The notes beneath the pieces were generated by a model, which was not told the DNA's origin, did no database searches, and saw only the letters and a program-made list of their open reading frames with translations. Below, piece after piece: positions 16,367 through 25,549 of a stretch of DNA of 64,000 nt. Where the stretch lies: NCBI GenBank assembly GCA_964527735.1, contig CAZGPG010000008.1:62001-126000 (forward strand), read 5' to 3'. Every line of letters begins with the position of its first letter. Within the stretch, counting starts at the first letter, position 1. Origin of the DNA: JBEBVQ01 sp964527735 (lineage in GTDB: Bacteria; Bacteroidota; Bacteroidia; Chitinophagales; Chitinophagaceae). Position numbers and translations under genes: made by a program.

Positions 16367-18217
16367 TTGACCCGGCACGTATTAATAAGATTATATTTGG
16401 CCTGTATATCCTTTTTATGGATGGCAGACAGTTCTGCGCAGGAACAGGTAGCGCCTTTAGGCTATAATCTGCTCCTGAATCAGACTGTGCAGCAGCAGGA
16501 ATCTGCGCGCAAGACCACGGCGCTTACCCTCCCGTTTTTTGAAGACTTCACCGGGTATGATGTCTTCCCTGACCCCGCCAGATGGACCGACCGGCAGGTG
16601 TACATCAACAATACCATGTGCGTAAATCCCGTAAGCCGTGGGGTAGCCACTTTTGATGCGCTCAATGAGCACGGCATTCCGTATAACACCTTCAATCCCT
16701 TTGCCGCGGTTTATGCAGACAGCCTCACTTCGCAGATAATAGATCTGAGCAGCGACAGTCCGGCAGACAGCATTTATCTCAGCTTTTTCTATCAGCCCCA
16801 GGGAAACGGATTCGCTCCCGAAGCCGACGATTCGCTGATGCTGTTCTTTAAGAAAGATGATACTACCTGGGTGAAGGTCTGGGGTAAAGAAGGCGCTGCT
16901 GTGCACCCCTTTACACCGGTAATGATCCCTGTCCGGGATGCCTTTTTCTTTCATGAACATTTCCAGTTCCGCTTTGTCAATATCGCTACCATCAACCTGA
17001 ATGACGATGTATGGAACCTCGACTATATCCGTATGGACAAGTACAGAACCCATATCGATACGGATATGAACGATATCTGCACCAGTCTGGAACCTTCGTT
17101 CCTGCTCAACGATTATACCGCCATGCCTTACCGCCAGTTCCTGGCCGACCCGGGCCGTGAACGCGCAACCACCCATCAATTCAGTATCCGTAACAATTAT
17201 CAGGCAACGCGGGATGTGCAATATAGCTACGCTGCGCGGGATGTCGCCACCAATACCGCTTTGGGCAATGGCACGAACAGCGGCAGCATGGCGCCGGGAG
17301 TGAATACACAAGTATCCTTCCCAGCATATACGGCAACCGTACCTATCAGCGGACGTTATAACCGTGTTGTTTTTGAGCATAAATACTTCTTTAATTCCGT
17401 CTCCGCTGCAGATCGCGCGGAGAATGACACCATCATCCGGAATCAGATTTTTGACAATTACCTGGCTTACGACGACGGCACGGCCGAGCGGAGTTACTTT
17501 CTCAATATGTGGCCCTCGCTTCCCGGTAAGATTGCCATAGAGTTCCATCTCAATGAGCCGGATACGCTGCGCGGGATGGCTATATATTTCGGCAGGCAGG
17601 TGCCGCTTGCTACGTTCAAATACTTCACACTGATGGTGTATGAGGATATTGCAGTAAATGGAGGTACGGATAAGCTGCTCTATGAGCAGGAGCTGAATGA
17701 TCCCGGGTATGCGGATACGGTCAATAAATTCTGGGTTTACAAATTCGACAGGCCGGTGCCGCTGCCAGCCGGTACTTTTTATATCGGTACCAGCCAACCC
17801 GCATCCAGCGGGAGCGACAGCCTATACTTCGGGCTGGATGTAAACCGGACCGGAGGGAATTATCTATATTATAATGTATTGAACGTATGGGAGTCTTCAT
17901 CCGTATCCGGCGCGCTGATGGTGCGCCCGCTACTGGGCCAGCCCGTTATCGGGTCGGATGTGCCGCTGGCGGCGACGCAACCGGCGCCATGGCGGGTGTA
18001 TCCCAATCCTGTTGGAGAAAATCTTTATATTGAATCTCCCGATGCTGCTGCTGGCATTCGTTTTGAGATACATGATATAGCAGGCAGGGTTATAAAATCA
18101 GGCACTGCCAGGCAGGGGATACCCATATCGACCGGCAGCCTTTCGCCCGGACTGTACATGCTGCGTTTACTGAACATAGCATCCGGAACCTGTACCACAA
18201 GGATTATTAAACTATAG
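16367..18217 (+). CDS. T9SS-secreted surface protein
   Basis: About 616 residues if it starts with TTG at 16367, which gives a good signal peptide (TRHVLIRLYLACISFLWMADS, cleavage near SSAQ). Earlier frames run through the palindromic repeat and are rejected; the first ATG (16418) would cut the signal peptide. The body is beta-rich with no catalytic motif seen. The C-terminal 75 residues form a type A T9SS sorting domain (VYPNPVGENLYIESP, FEIHDIAGRVIKSG, LSPGLYMLRL). The protein should be exported by Sec, then secreted or anchored at the surface by T9SS. Its function is not recognised. The rhodanese gene follows 11 bases later. Confidence 0.82.
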   Translation: MTRHVLIRLYLACISFLWMADSSAQEQVAPLGYNLLLNQTVQQQESARKTTALTLPFFEDFTGYDVFPDPARWTDRQVYINNTMCVNPVSRGVATFDALNEHGIPYNTFNPFAAVYADSLTSQIIDLSSDSPADSIYLSFFYQPQGNGFAPEADDSLMLFFKKDDTTWVKVWGKEGAAVHPFTPVMIPVRDAFFFHEHFQFRFVNIATINLNDDVWNLDYIRMDKYRTHIDTDMNDICTSLEPSFLLNDYTAMPYRQFLADPGRERATTHQFSIRNNYQATRDVQYSYAARDVATNTALGNGTNSGSMAPGVNTQVSFPAYTATVPISGRYNRVVFEHKYFFNSVSAADRAENDTIIRNQIFDNYLAYDDGTAERSYFLNMWPSLPGKIAIEFHLNEPDTLRGMAIYFGRQVPLATFKYFTLMVYEDIAVNGGTDKLLYEQELNDPGYADTVNKFWVYKFDRPVPLPAGTFYIGTSQPASSGSDSLYFGLDVNRTGGNYLYYNVLNVWESSSVSGALMVRPLLGQPVIGSDVPLAATQPAPWRVYPNPVGENLYIESPDAAAGIRFEIHDIAGRVIKSGTARQGIPISTGSLSPGLYMLRLLNIASGTCTTRIIKL

Positions 18218-18228
18218 AATATAAATAC

Positions 18229-18552
18229 ATGCAGGAAATTACCGTACTTGAATTAAAACGCAGAACAGACGCCGGGGAGCAGCTTAATATCATTGACGTC
18301 CGGGAGCCGGATGAATATGATGCCTATAATATCGGCGCACAACTGATACCGCTCGGCCGGATCATGAATATGCAGACAGAAGCAATAGACGATCTGAAAG
18401 ACGAAGAGCTGATTGTGCATTGCCGTTCGGGGAAGCGCAGCCTGCAGGCCTGTCTTTTTCTGGAGACAATGGGATTCACTAATGTAAAAAACCTGACGGG
18501 GGGTATCCTTGCCTGGCAGGAACAATGCGACAACCCGTCAAAAGGCGAATGA
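18229..18552 (+). CDS. Rhodanese-like domain protein
   Basis: 107 residues, a single rhodanese domain. Visible motifs are NIIDVREPDEYDAYNIGAQL (about 20-39) and the active-site loop HCRSGKRS with catalytic C65. The C-terminal GGILAWQEQ is typical. Such small cytoplasmic proteins carry a persulphide on the Cys and move sulphur between partners. The gene is 11 bases after the T9SS protein, which is probably chance. The specific partner is unknown. Confidence 0.9.
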   Translation: MQEITVLELKRRTDAGEQLNIIDVREPDEYDAYNIGAQLIPLGRIMNMQTEAIDDLKDEELIVHCRSGKRSLQACLFLETMGFTNVKNLTGGILAWQEQCDNPSKGE

Positions 18553-18601
18553 TTTCATATTTCACCCCTCACCCCTCATTCCTCATCCCTGAATTGTAGG
18601 T

Positions 18602-19165
18602 ATGCATGATATAGAGCCCTATTACAACTGGCGTCATCTGTACATGGCGGAGGAGGATGAACAATCTCCTTTTTATGGCCGTGAATACAGTGAATTTGAA
18701 TATTCCAACCTGGTATACAATTACTACATCCACCCCCAGTGGGATGAATTTGGATCGCACACACTTTATCTGAAAGTGCTTTTCGCCGACTACGATTACA
18801 ATTATGTGATCATCGAAATGATCGGCGAATGGAATGATGCGGTCGAAAATGATATTATGCAGCTGAAGCGGTCCGTGATCGACCGGATCACAACCCGTGG
18901 TATTTCCAAATTTATTCTGATCACCGAGAATGTGCTCAACTTTCACAGCAGCGATCCGGAATATTACGAAGAATGGTATAATGACATCAAGGATGACGGC
19001 GGATGGATTGCAGCCATCAATATGCCGGAACAGACTCGCTACGACTTTCATGGATCAAAGATCGACAGGTATGTGCGTATGCTGGAAATCCCCGGCTGGC
19101 GCACTTTTAACCCCCAGCACTTCTTCCAGGTGGTAGATAATAAAATGTTGCGGCTGAAGGAGTAA
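18602..19165 (+). CDS. Conserved-looking cytoplasmic protein, function unknown
   Basis: 187 residues with no signal peptide or membrane segment. It is rich in acidic and aromatic residues (HDIEPYYNWRHLYMAEEDE at the start; DPEYYEEWYNDIKDDGGW near 120). The middle (DYNYVIIEMIGEWNDAVEND, then FILITENVLNFHSSD) looks like an alternating beta-alpha fold. I do not recognise a named domain, although the regular pattern and good start suggest a real gene. It lies between the rhodanese and sdhC, with a promoter-like site after it, so it is probably not part of the sdh operon. A 49-base pyrimidine-rich stretch precedes it. Confidence 0.7.
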   Translation: MHDIEPYYNWRHLYMAEEDEQSPFYGREYSEFEYSNLVYNYYIHPQWDEFGSHTLYLKVLFADYDYNYVIIEMIGEWNDAVENDIMQLKRSVIDRITTRGISKFILITENVLNFHSSDPEYYEEWYNDIKDDGGWIAAINMPEQTRYDFHGSKIDRYVRMLEIPGWRTFNPQHFFQVVDNKMLRLKE

Positions 19166-19210
19166 GAACCGCCGCACATATGCGACTATTCAACAAACTT
19201 ACACCGCTCA

Positions 19211-19242
19211 CTTGCGCTTATTGTATAACAGGGTTATCTTTG
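19211..19242 (+). promoter_or_regulatory. Putative Bacteroidota promoter for sdhCAB
   Basis: CTTG at 19211-19214 (near the -33 consensus TTTG) and TATCTTTG at 19235-19242 (-7 consensus TAnnTTTG) are separated by 20 bases, the expected spacing. The sdhC start is 43 bases downstream. This is the best promoter match seen in the window. Confidence 0.55.
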
Positions 19243-19285
19243 CAATAATTTTACACAACTATTACAATTTAATTCAGCCGGACAA

Positions 19286-19972
19286 ATGAACTGGAAACAT
19301 TACTTTACATCATCCATTGGCCAGAAACTGGTGATGGGTTTTACCGGTATTTTTCTTATCTCGTTTTTAATTATTCACGCATATGTGAATGTAATGATTT
19401 TTGCAAATGATGGTGGCGTCACATTCAACAAGGCAGCCCATTTTATGGGAACCACACTGATTATCCGTATTGCGGAGGTCGGCCTTTTTGCCGGCATCCT
19501 GCTGCATATAGTTCAGGGATATATGCTGGTGAAGAAAAATGCCGGCACGCGGAATAATCGTTACGCCGTGAAGCCCGGAAATAAAACCAGTGCCTGGTAC
19601 AGCCGTTCTATGGGGCTGCTGGGTACGATCATTCTTTTATTCCTGGTGATGCATGTCGCTCATTTCTGGGTACCGTCCCGTATTACACATACGCTGGAGC
19701 CGGTTTCCGTTAATGGTGAAGAGCTGCATAACCTTTATGCGCGTATGGTGAGCGTATTTGCTAACCCATGGATTGTATTGCTGTATGTATTGGGCTGTTT
19801 TTCACTTGCCTGGCACCTCGTTCATGGCTTTTATAGCGCTTTTCAGACATTTGGTCTGGCTACGCACAGGTATAAAAAAATGATCCGGAATACCGGTATC
19901 GTTTTCTCCATCGTTATCTGCACCCTTTTTGCTTCGATGCCGGTAGCCATGTATTTTCAATGGATACAATAA
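19286..19972 (+). CDS. sdhC: Succinate dehydrogenase/fumarate reductase cytochrome b subunit
   Basis: 228 residues with five membrane helices, the Bacteroidota/Bacillus b558 type. Candidate haem-ligand histidines lie in the helices: SFLIIHAYVNV, ILLHIVQGYML, VMHVAHFW and WHLVHGFYSAF. It anchors SdhA/SdhB to the inner membrane and carries electrons to menaquinone. It is the first gene of sdhC-sdhA-sdhB, behind the promoter at 19211-19242; the gap to sdhA is 32 bases. The assignment is secure. Confidence 0.94.
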   Translation: MNWKHYFTSSIGQKLVMGFTGIFLISFLIIHAYVNVMIFANDGGVTFNKAAHFMGTTLIIRIAEVGLFAGILLHIVQGYMLVKKNAGTRNNRYAVKPGNKTSAWYSRSMGLLGTIILLFLVMHVAHFWVPSRITHTLEPVSVNGEELHNLYARMVSVFANPWIVLLYVLGCFSLAWHLVHGFYSAFQTFGLATHRYKKMIRNTGIVFSIVICTLFASMPVAMYFQWIQ

Positions 19973-20004
19973 ACAGATTTTTACAATACCGATCTTGCTG
20001 ATAT

Positions 20005-21984
20005 ATGACCCAGATTAATTCCAAAACACCTGCAGGTTCACTCGAAAAAAAGTGGACGGATTATAAGTCTACCTGTAAATTGATTAACCCCGCCAATAAG
20101 CGGAAGCTGGAAGTGATCGTTATAGGTACCGGTCTCGCCGGCGCTTCTGCTGCCGCATCGCTTGGCGAGTTGGGGTACAAGGTTAAAGCCTTCTGCTTTC
20201 AGGACAGCGGCCGGCGCGCGCATTCCATCGCTGCGCAGGGGGGGATCAATGCAGCCAAAAACTATCAGAACGACGGAGACAGTGTGTTCCGCCTGTTTTA
20301 TGATACGATCAAAGGAGGCGACTACCGCGCCCGCGAAGCCAATGTGCACCGGCTTGCCGAGGTTTCGGCCAGTATCATTGACCAGTGCGTGGCGCAGGGT
20401 GTGCCGTTTGCCCGTGAGTATGGCGGTCTGCTGAGCAATCGTTCTTTTGGGGGCACACAAGTGCAGCGTACATTCTACGCTGCGGGACAGACGGGGCAGC
20501 AATTGCTCATTGGCGCCTACCAGGCAATGGAACGTCAGGTAGCGCTCGGGAATGTAACCGAATATACCCGCCACGAAATGCTCGAAGTGGTCATGATCGA
20601 CGGCAAAGCACGTGGTATCATTGCACGTAACCTGGTAACAGGAGAGCTGGAACGACATTTTGGTCACGCAGTGCTCCTTTGCACCGGTGGATACGGAAAC
20701 GTTTTTTACCTGTCTACCAATGCCATGGGCAGCAACGTTACGGCAGCCTGGAAGGCTCATAAAAAAGGCGCTTTCTTCGGCAATCCGTGTTTTACACAGA
20801 TACATCCTACCTGTATCCCGGTAAGCGGCGACCATCAGTCGAAACTCACTCTGATGTCGGAATCGCTCCGTAATGACGGACGTATATGGGTACCGAAAAA
20901 ACAGAATGACACAAGAAGACCCAATGATATCCCGGAAGATGAACGTGATTATTACCTCGAGCGCCGTTACCCGGCATTCGGTAATCTCGTACCCCGCGAC
21001 GTCGCCAGCCGTGCTGCCAAAGAGCGCTGCGATGCGGGTTATGGCGTAGGCGCCAGCAGGCAGGCTGTATACCTCGATTATGCTTCGGCAATCGACCGTT
21101 ACGGCAAAATTGAAGCCGGAAAACAAGGTTTGCACCATGCAGATGCAACAACCATCCGTACCCTCGGTATGGAAGTAGTAAAGGAAAAATACGGCAACCT
21201 GTTTGAGATGTACGAGAAAATCACCGGAGAAAACCCATATGAAGTGCCCATGCGGATATACCCCGCCGTGCACTATACCATGGGTGGCCTGTGGGTGGAT
21301 TATGAACTGCAGACCACAGTGCCCGGATTGTACGCACTCGGTGAAGCCAACTTCAGCGATCATGGAGCCAACCGGCTGGGCGCTTCGGCATTAATGCAGG
21401 GGCTGGCAGACGGATATTTCGTTATTCCGTACACAATCGGCAACTATCTCGCAGACGAGATCCGCACCAATGCGATACCTACCAGCCATCCGGCTTTTGA
21501 AGCTGCAGAAAAAGAAGTAAATGACCGTATTCAGCGTATGATGAGCATCAGGGGTAAGGAAAGTGTTGAGTCATTCCACAAACGCCTCGGCAAGATCATG
21601 TGGGACAAGTGCGGTATGGCGAGGAATGAAAAAGGGCTCCGGGAAGCCATCGAAGAAATCAAAACATTACGTAAGGAATTCTGGAGCAACGTCCGCATAC
21701 CGGGTGAGATCAACGAATTCAATCCCGAACTGGATAAAGCGGGCAGGGTAGCAGACTTCCTGGAGCTGGGCGAGCTGATGTGCATGGATGCGCTGCATCG
21801 CAACGAAAGCTGCGGCGGGCACTTCCGCGAAGAATACCAGACCGAAGAAGGAGAAGCTTTGCGCCAGGATGATAAGCATATGTATGTAGCCGCATGGGAG
21901 TATAAAGGCGATAGCAATTTCATGATGCACAAAGAAGAATTGCATTACGAAGTGGTGCATCCGACCCAGCGCAGCTATAAATAA
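20005..21984 (+). CDS. sdhA: Succinate dehydrogenase/fumarate reductase flavoprotein subunit
   Basis: 659 residues. The FAD-binding fold is at VIVIGTGLAGASAAASLGEL (about 37-56). The covalent-flavin histidine is expected at H73 (GRRAHSIAAQGGINAAKN). Substrate-site motifs include FTQIHPTCIPVSG (about 258-270) and a conserved NRLGASALMQGLADGYFVIP. It is the catalytic subunit for succinate/fumarate interconversion, facing the cytoplasm, and feeds electrons to SdhB. It has the length of the Bacteroidota type. The direction of use in vivo is not shown by sequence. Confidence 0.95.
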   Translation: MTQINSKTPAGSLEKKWTDYKSTCKLINPANKRKLEVIVIGTGLAGASAAASLGELGYKVKAFCFQDSGRRAHSIAAQGGINAAKNYQNDGDSVFRLFYDTIKGGDYRAREANVHRLAEVSASIIDQCVAQGVPFAREYGGLLSNRSFGGTQVQRTFYAAGQTGQQLLIGAYQAMERQVALGNVTEYTRHEMLEVVMIDGKARGIIARNLVTGELERHFGHAVLLCTGGYGNVFYLSTNAMGSNVTAAWKAHKKGAFFGNPCFTQIHPTCIPVSGDHQSKLTLMSESLRNDGRIWVPKKQNDTRRPNDIPEDERDYYLERRYPAFGNLVPRDVASRAAKERCDAGYGVGASRQAVYLDYASAIDRYGKIEAGKQGLHHADATTIRTLGMEVVKEKYGNLFEMYEKITGENPYEVPMRIYPAVHYTMGGLWVDYELQTTVPGLYALGEANFSDHGANRLGASALMQGLADGYFVIPYTIGNYLADEIRTNAIPTSHPAFEAAEKEVNDRIQRMMSIRGKESVESFHKRLGKIMWDKCGMARNEKGLREAIEEIKTLRKEFWSNVRIPGEINEFNPELDKAGRVADFLELGELMCMDALHRNESCGGHFREEYQTEEGEALRQDDKHMYVAAWEYKGDSNFMMHKEELHYEVVHPTQRSYK

Positions 21985-22016
21985 ACATGACCCGATAACA
22001 ACACAACCATTTAACA

Positions 22017-22790
22017 ATGGAACACTACAATATGAATCTCACCTTAAAGGTGTGGCGGCAGAAAAACAATAAAGACAAAGGACATTTTGAAACCTTTCAG
22101 GTAAAGGATATCTCTTCCGAAATGTCCTTTCTCGAAATGTTCGATGTATTGAACGAGCAGCTCATCGCGGAAGATAAGGAACCGATCGCTTTTGATCATG
22201 ACTGCCGCGAAGGCATCTGTGGTATGTGCAGTATGCACATCAACGGACGTGCACATGGCCCCTGGCACGAGACCACTACCTGCCAGCTTCATATGCGCGA
22301 ATACAAAGACGGCGATACCATCGTCGTAGAACCTTTCCGCGCCAATGCCTTCCCGGTGATCAAAGACCTGGTGGTGGACCGGACATCCTTCGACCGGATC
22401 ATACAATCAGGTGGTTACATTTCTGTCAATACCGGTAATGCGGTGGATGCCAATGCCATCCCCATAGAGAAGCAAAAAGCGGATGATTCGTTTGCCGCTG
22501 CGGCCTGTATCGGCTGCGGCGCTTGTGTGGCTGCCTGTCCCAATGCCTCTGCCATGCTGTTTGTATCGGCCAAAGTATCACACCTTGCCTTGCTCCCGCA
22601 GGGCGATGCGGAACGTAAAATCAGGGCCGCCAATATGGTGCACCAAATGGATAAGGAAGGCTTCGGCGGATGTACCAACATCGGCGCCTGCGAAGCAGAA
22701 TGTCCCAAAGGCATTTCACTCGAAAACATCGCTCGTCTGAATCGCGAATACATCAGCGCGGTATTCTCGGGTGATGCGCAACACGCCTGA
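22017..22790 (+). CDS. sdhB: Succinate dehydrogenase/fumarate reductase iron-sulphur subunit
   Basis: 257 residues. A [2Fe-2S] domain has CREGICGMCSMHINGRAHGP with a later cysteine in TTTCQLHM. The C-terminal part carries the second and third cluster cysteines (CIGCGACVAACPNASAM, then GGCTNIGACEAECPKGISL). It passes electrons from SdhA to the cytochrome b subunit. The gene ends the sdhCAB operon, and a clear terminator follows 26 bases later. Confidence 0.95.
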   Translation: MEHYNMNLTLKVWRQKNNKDKGHFETFQVKDISSEMSFLEMFDVLNEQLIAEDKEPIAFDHDCREGICGMCSMHINGRAHGPWHETTTCQLHMREYKDGDTIVVEPFRANAFPVIKDLVVDRTSFDRIIQSGGYISVNTGNAVDANAIPIEKQKADDSFAAAACIGCGACVAACPNASAMLFVSAKVSHLALLPQGDAERKIRAANMVHQMDKEGFGGCTNIGACEAECPKGISLENIARLNREYISAVFSGDAQHA

Positions 22791-22816
22791 TAAATTAACC
22801 TCAACATTCTTTAATG

Positions 22817-22854
22817 AAACCTGCGTATTCCACCCGGAAAATGCAGGTTTTTTT
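22817..22854 (+). terminator. Rho-independent terminator after sdhB
   Basis: AAACCTGC (22817-22824) pairs with GCAGGTTT (22843-22850) and runs into seven T. It shows that the next gene starts downstream of it, at 22928. Confidence 0.8.
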
Positions 22855-22927
22855 ATTGCCGCCGCCAATGACTGCTATGACATGCTGGCTGAATTATTTA
22901 TCTTGGCAATTCATTCATCTGTTTTCA

Positions 22928-24586
22928 ATGAAAAAGATCTTTCTCCTGTGCTCCGTTTTTTGCATGGTAACTGTCCTGTCAGTAGCCCAGCAGCCCCGTG
23001 TGGAACTCAGCGAATCTTTTGAAGAACCCGAAGGAGGGTGGAATAAAGTACTCCAGCTCACCAACGGCAATACGTTCTTTTTCCATTTTAATAAAGATAA
23101 GGGTATTGAGGTATGGGTCTATGATAAAAAGCGCCGTAAATCATCCAACCTGGTAATATCCGGGAAGCTGTGGGAAATCCGGAAGCTGCCGGAGACCACT
23201 ATTGAAGGTTTTTATGAAATAGGTGGCCAGCCGGTGATCTTCATGCATCAGACCATTGACCGTACGCCATCGCTTTTTCGTTTGATACTTAATGAAAACA
23301 CCGGAGCCGTAGAAACGGAAGAGCTGATCAGTTCTTTGCCTAAATATAAGACCGGATCGGGCTGGGCTATGGCTTATGGCGGCGTAAGCGCAATGGATTT
23401 TTATGTAGAGAAAGACCCCAATTCGGACTGCTATGCGGTAGTAAATTTCAATTCATTTTCTTCTGAGAGCGGAGAGCGGATAGAAGTAGTCCATTATAGT
23501 GGTGAAAAGGGTAATCACAAAGTGCTGAACCGCGCTTTTTATGATGTGCCGGGCGGTAATTTCAAATACGTGGATTTTATTGCAATGGCCGTTGACCGGC
23601 AGGCTGCATATATCTGTACATACGGCTATCATGGTAAATGGTCGTCTAAAGATGCAAGGCTGATCATTTCCAAACTGGCGCTGACGGATCAGAATTTTGT
23701 ACACCGTCAGTTGGAATTTTCAGAAGACTTCCGTGCTACAAAGGGCATCATGCTATACAATCCGGGTACTAATTTGCTTCAACTGTTGTCGCTTACCGAA
23801 CTGACCACCAAAAGCAATATTCTTACCGGCACCAGCACTACCAGGATGTTAACCCTGATGAATTATATTGACCCGCAGACATTGACTATAATATCCTCCA
23901 AGCCACTGGCAGCACAAATGGTGTCGGAGCATCTCACCCGCCAGTTGGGGAAAGAATCTTACTATTACGGGGTGCCTCAGCAAATGGTGCTGAACAAAGA
24001 TAATACCACTACCGTGCTGATGGAAGAAATGCAGCGGATCGTGCAGCGGAACGCATCTACCGGCGCTGTGGTGTCAGCAAAGACCAACCTCGGCAGTATC
24101 GGTATTTCAGAGCTGAATGATCGTGGTATAGAGGAGGACGGTCACGTTATCCTGAAGCTCCAGGTGTCGGCAGGCCTGTTTTACCCAATGTACATGGCAC
24201 AGAAAAGTAAAGGGCTATGGTCTTATCGCAGGTCGGGCTTTCGTGGTATGCACAACAATGCTTTCCTCTCCTTCGACTATGTTAATACAGATAAAGGCCG
24301 GTATGTATTGTTTAATGATTACCCGGAAAACTTTGTGAAAGAAGAAGGGAAGAGGAAAAGAAAGCCGGTAACCACCATCAGCGGGTCGAATACAGTCTGC
24401 TATAAAATGCAGCACGGCCGGCCGGAAAGCTTTTTTCTCTTTGGCAGCCCCGGCAAAGGCCAGGCGCGTTTTTGCTACGTCGAATCATCACATTACCTTG
24501 CCGATAAGAAAACATATGCCACTTTGCTGATGCAACGCAACGGCAGAGAAAAGAAAGCAGCCATCGCATGGGTGCAATTTGATTAA
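22928..24586 (+). CDS. Secreted protein of unknown function
   Basis: 552 residues from the ATG at 22928 (MKKIFLLCSVFCMVTVLSVAQ), which gives a proper signal peptide. The longer frame from 22814 runs through the sdhB terminator and is rejected. The mature part is beta-rich with patches such as GNTFFFHFNKDKGIEVWVYD and a repeat-like pattern of short strands, perhaps a propeller. No catalytic motif and no T9SS C-terminal domain are visible; it ends KKAAIAWVQFD. It is a single gene bounded by a terminator and the SDR gene. Periplasmic or outer-membrane location is likely. Confidence 0.75.
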   Translation: MKKIFLLCSVFCMVTVLSVAQQPRVELSESFEEPEGGWNKVLQLTNGNTFFFHFNKDKGIEVWVYDKKRRKSSNLVISGKLWEIRKLPETTIEGFYEIGGQPVIFMHQTIDRTPSLFRLILNENTGAVETEELISSLPKYKTGSGWAMAYGGVSAMDFYVEKDPNSDCYAVVNFNSFSSESGERIEVVHYSGEKGNHKVLNRAFYDVPGGNFKYVDFIAMAVDRQAAYICTYGYHGKWSSKDARLIISKLALTDQNFVHRQLEFSEDFRATKGIMLYNPGTNLLQLLSLTELTTKSNILTGTSTTRMLTLMNYIDPQTLTIISSKPLAAQMVSEHLTRQLGKESYYYGVPQQMVLNKDNTTTVLMEEMQRIVQRNASTGAVVSAKTNLGSIGISELNDRGIEEDGHVILKLQVSAGLFYPMYMAQKSKGLWSYRRSGFRGMHNNAFLSFDYVNTDKGRYVLFNDYPENFVKEEGKRKRKPVTTISGSNTVCYKMQHGRPESFFLFGSPGKGQARFCYVESSHYLADKKTYATLLMQRNGREKKAAIAWVQFD

Positions 24587-24661
24587 ATGGAGCGTTGAAA
24601 ATGGAAAATTTATGCACATATCATTTCCTACCTTCCACTTCTAAATTTTCAATTATATAAA

Positions 24662-25366
24662 GTGAAATACGCAGTTATTACAGGCGCTACACAAGGTATC
24701 GGCAAAGCTATAGCAAAACATTTGCTGTACGAGGGTTTTTCCGTTGCCATTTGCGCCAGGGGGCAGGAAGAACTGAATGATCTGCAGAATGTATGGAGCG
24801 TTGCATATCCGGAACAACAGATCATCTGCCATCGTACGGACATGGGTGAACCGGAAGATGTGCGGATCTTTGCAGACAGGGTATTGCGCACATTTCCACA
24901 GGTAGATATTTTAGTCAATAATGCCGGTGTTTTTACACCGGGGACACTGGCAGATGAACCGGAAGGCAACCTTGAAATGCTTATGAATGTCAATTTATAT
25001 GGTTCCTACCGGCTTACACGGTTGTTGCTCCCCCGGATGAAAGAACGGCAGTCGGGACATATTTTCAATATCTGCTCCGTAGCTTCATTACAAGCCTATC
25101 CCAACGGCGGAGCTTACAGCATTACCAAATATGCCTTGCTCGGTTTTTCCGACAATCTGCGACTAGAGCTGGCGCCCGACCGTATACGGGTAACCGCAGT
25201 GTGCCCCGGCGCCACCTATACACATTCCTGGCTTGAAAGTGGTGTTGCGGCATCGCGGATGATGGAAGCTGAAGATGTAGCGTCAGTGATATGGAATGCA
25301 TACTCATTATCGGAAAATGCCAATATAGACAGGATCGTGATGCGGCCGGTAACAGGAGATTTGTAG
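24662..25366 (+). CDS. Short-chain dehydrogenase/reductase
   Basis: 234 residues from GTG at 24662. The NAD(P)-binding glycine motif is GATQGIGKAIAKHLL (about 7-21), the NNAG motif is LVNNAGVFTP (about 84-93), and the catalytic Ser and YxxxK are in SVASLQAYPNGGAYSITKYA (about 140-159). A family oxidoreductase with unknown substrate. The AT-rich leader before it has a weak inverted repeat (AAATTTTCAA type). No operon partner is obvious; the next gene starts 183 bases later. Confidence 0.9.
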   Translation: MKYAVITGATQGIGKAIAKHLLYEGFSVAICARGQEELNDLQNVWSVAYPEQQIICHRTDMGEPEDVRIFADRVLRTFPQVDILVNNAGVFTPGTLADEPEGNLEMLMNVNLYGSYRLTRLLLPRMKERQSGHIFNICSVASLQAYPNGGAYSITKYALLGFSDNLRLELAPDRIRVTAVCPGATYTHSWLESGVAASRMMEAEDVASVIWNAYSLSENANIDRIVMRPVTGDL

Positions 25367-25549
25367 GTACTTTTACCCAATTCTTGCAAAATATTTGCAT
25401 GTGATCGGAGAATCTTTTATTTTGCAAATGTTCCGAGCTTCTTTTATGAATTAACAGCTACTCCTTGAATTATGTTTTAACGTTATTTTAAACAAAACCC
25501 TTTATCATACAAGGGTTTTCGGAGTTATTTTTGTGTGGCTCAAAAAATC

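Noticed and set aside
16457..17797. Minus-strand frame of about 446 codons opposite the T9SS cargo gene
   Set aside because: Antisense to a gene with a full signal peptide and sorting domain; low-complexity Ile/Arg-rich translation.
20038..21363. Minus-strand frame of about 441 codons opposite sdhA
   Set aside because: Antisense shadow of a highly conserved enzyme gene.
22814..22927. N-terminal extension of the secreted protein after sdhB
   Set aside because: It runs through the sdhB terminator and lacks a signal peptide; the ATG at 22928 gives a normal one.
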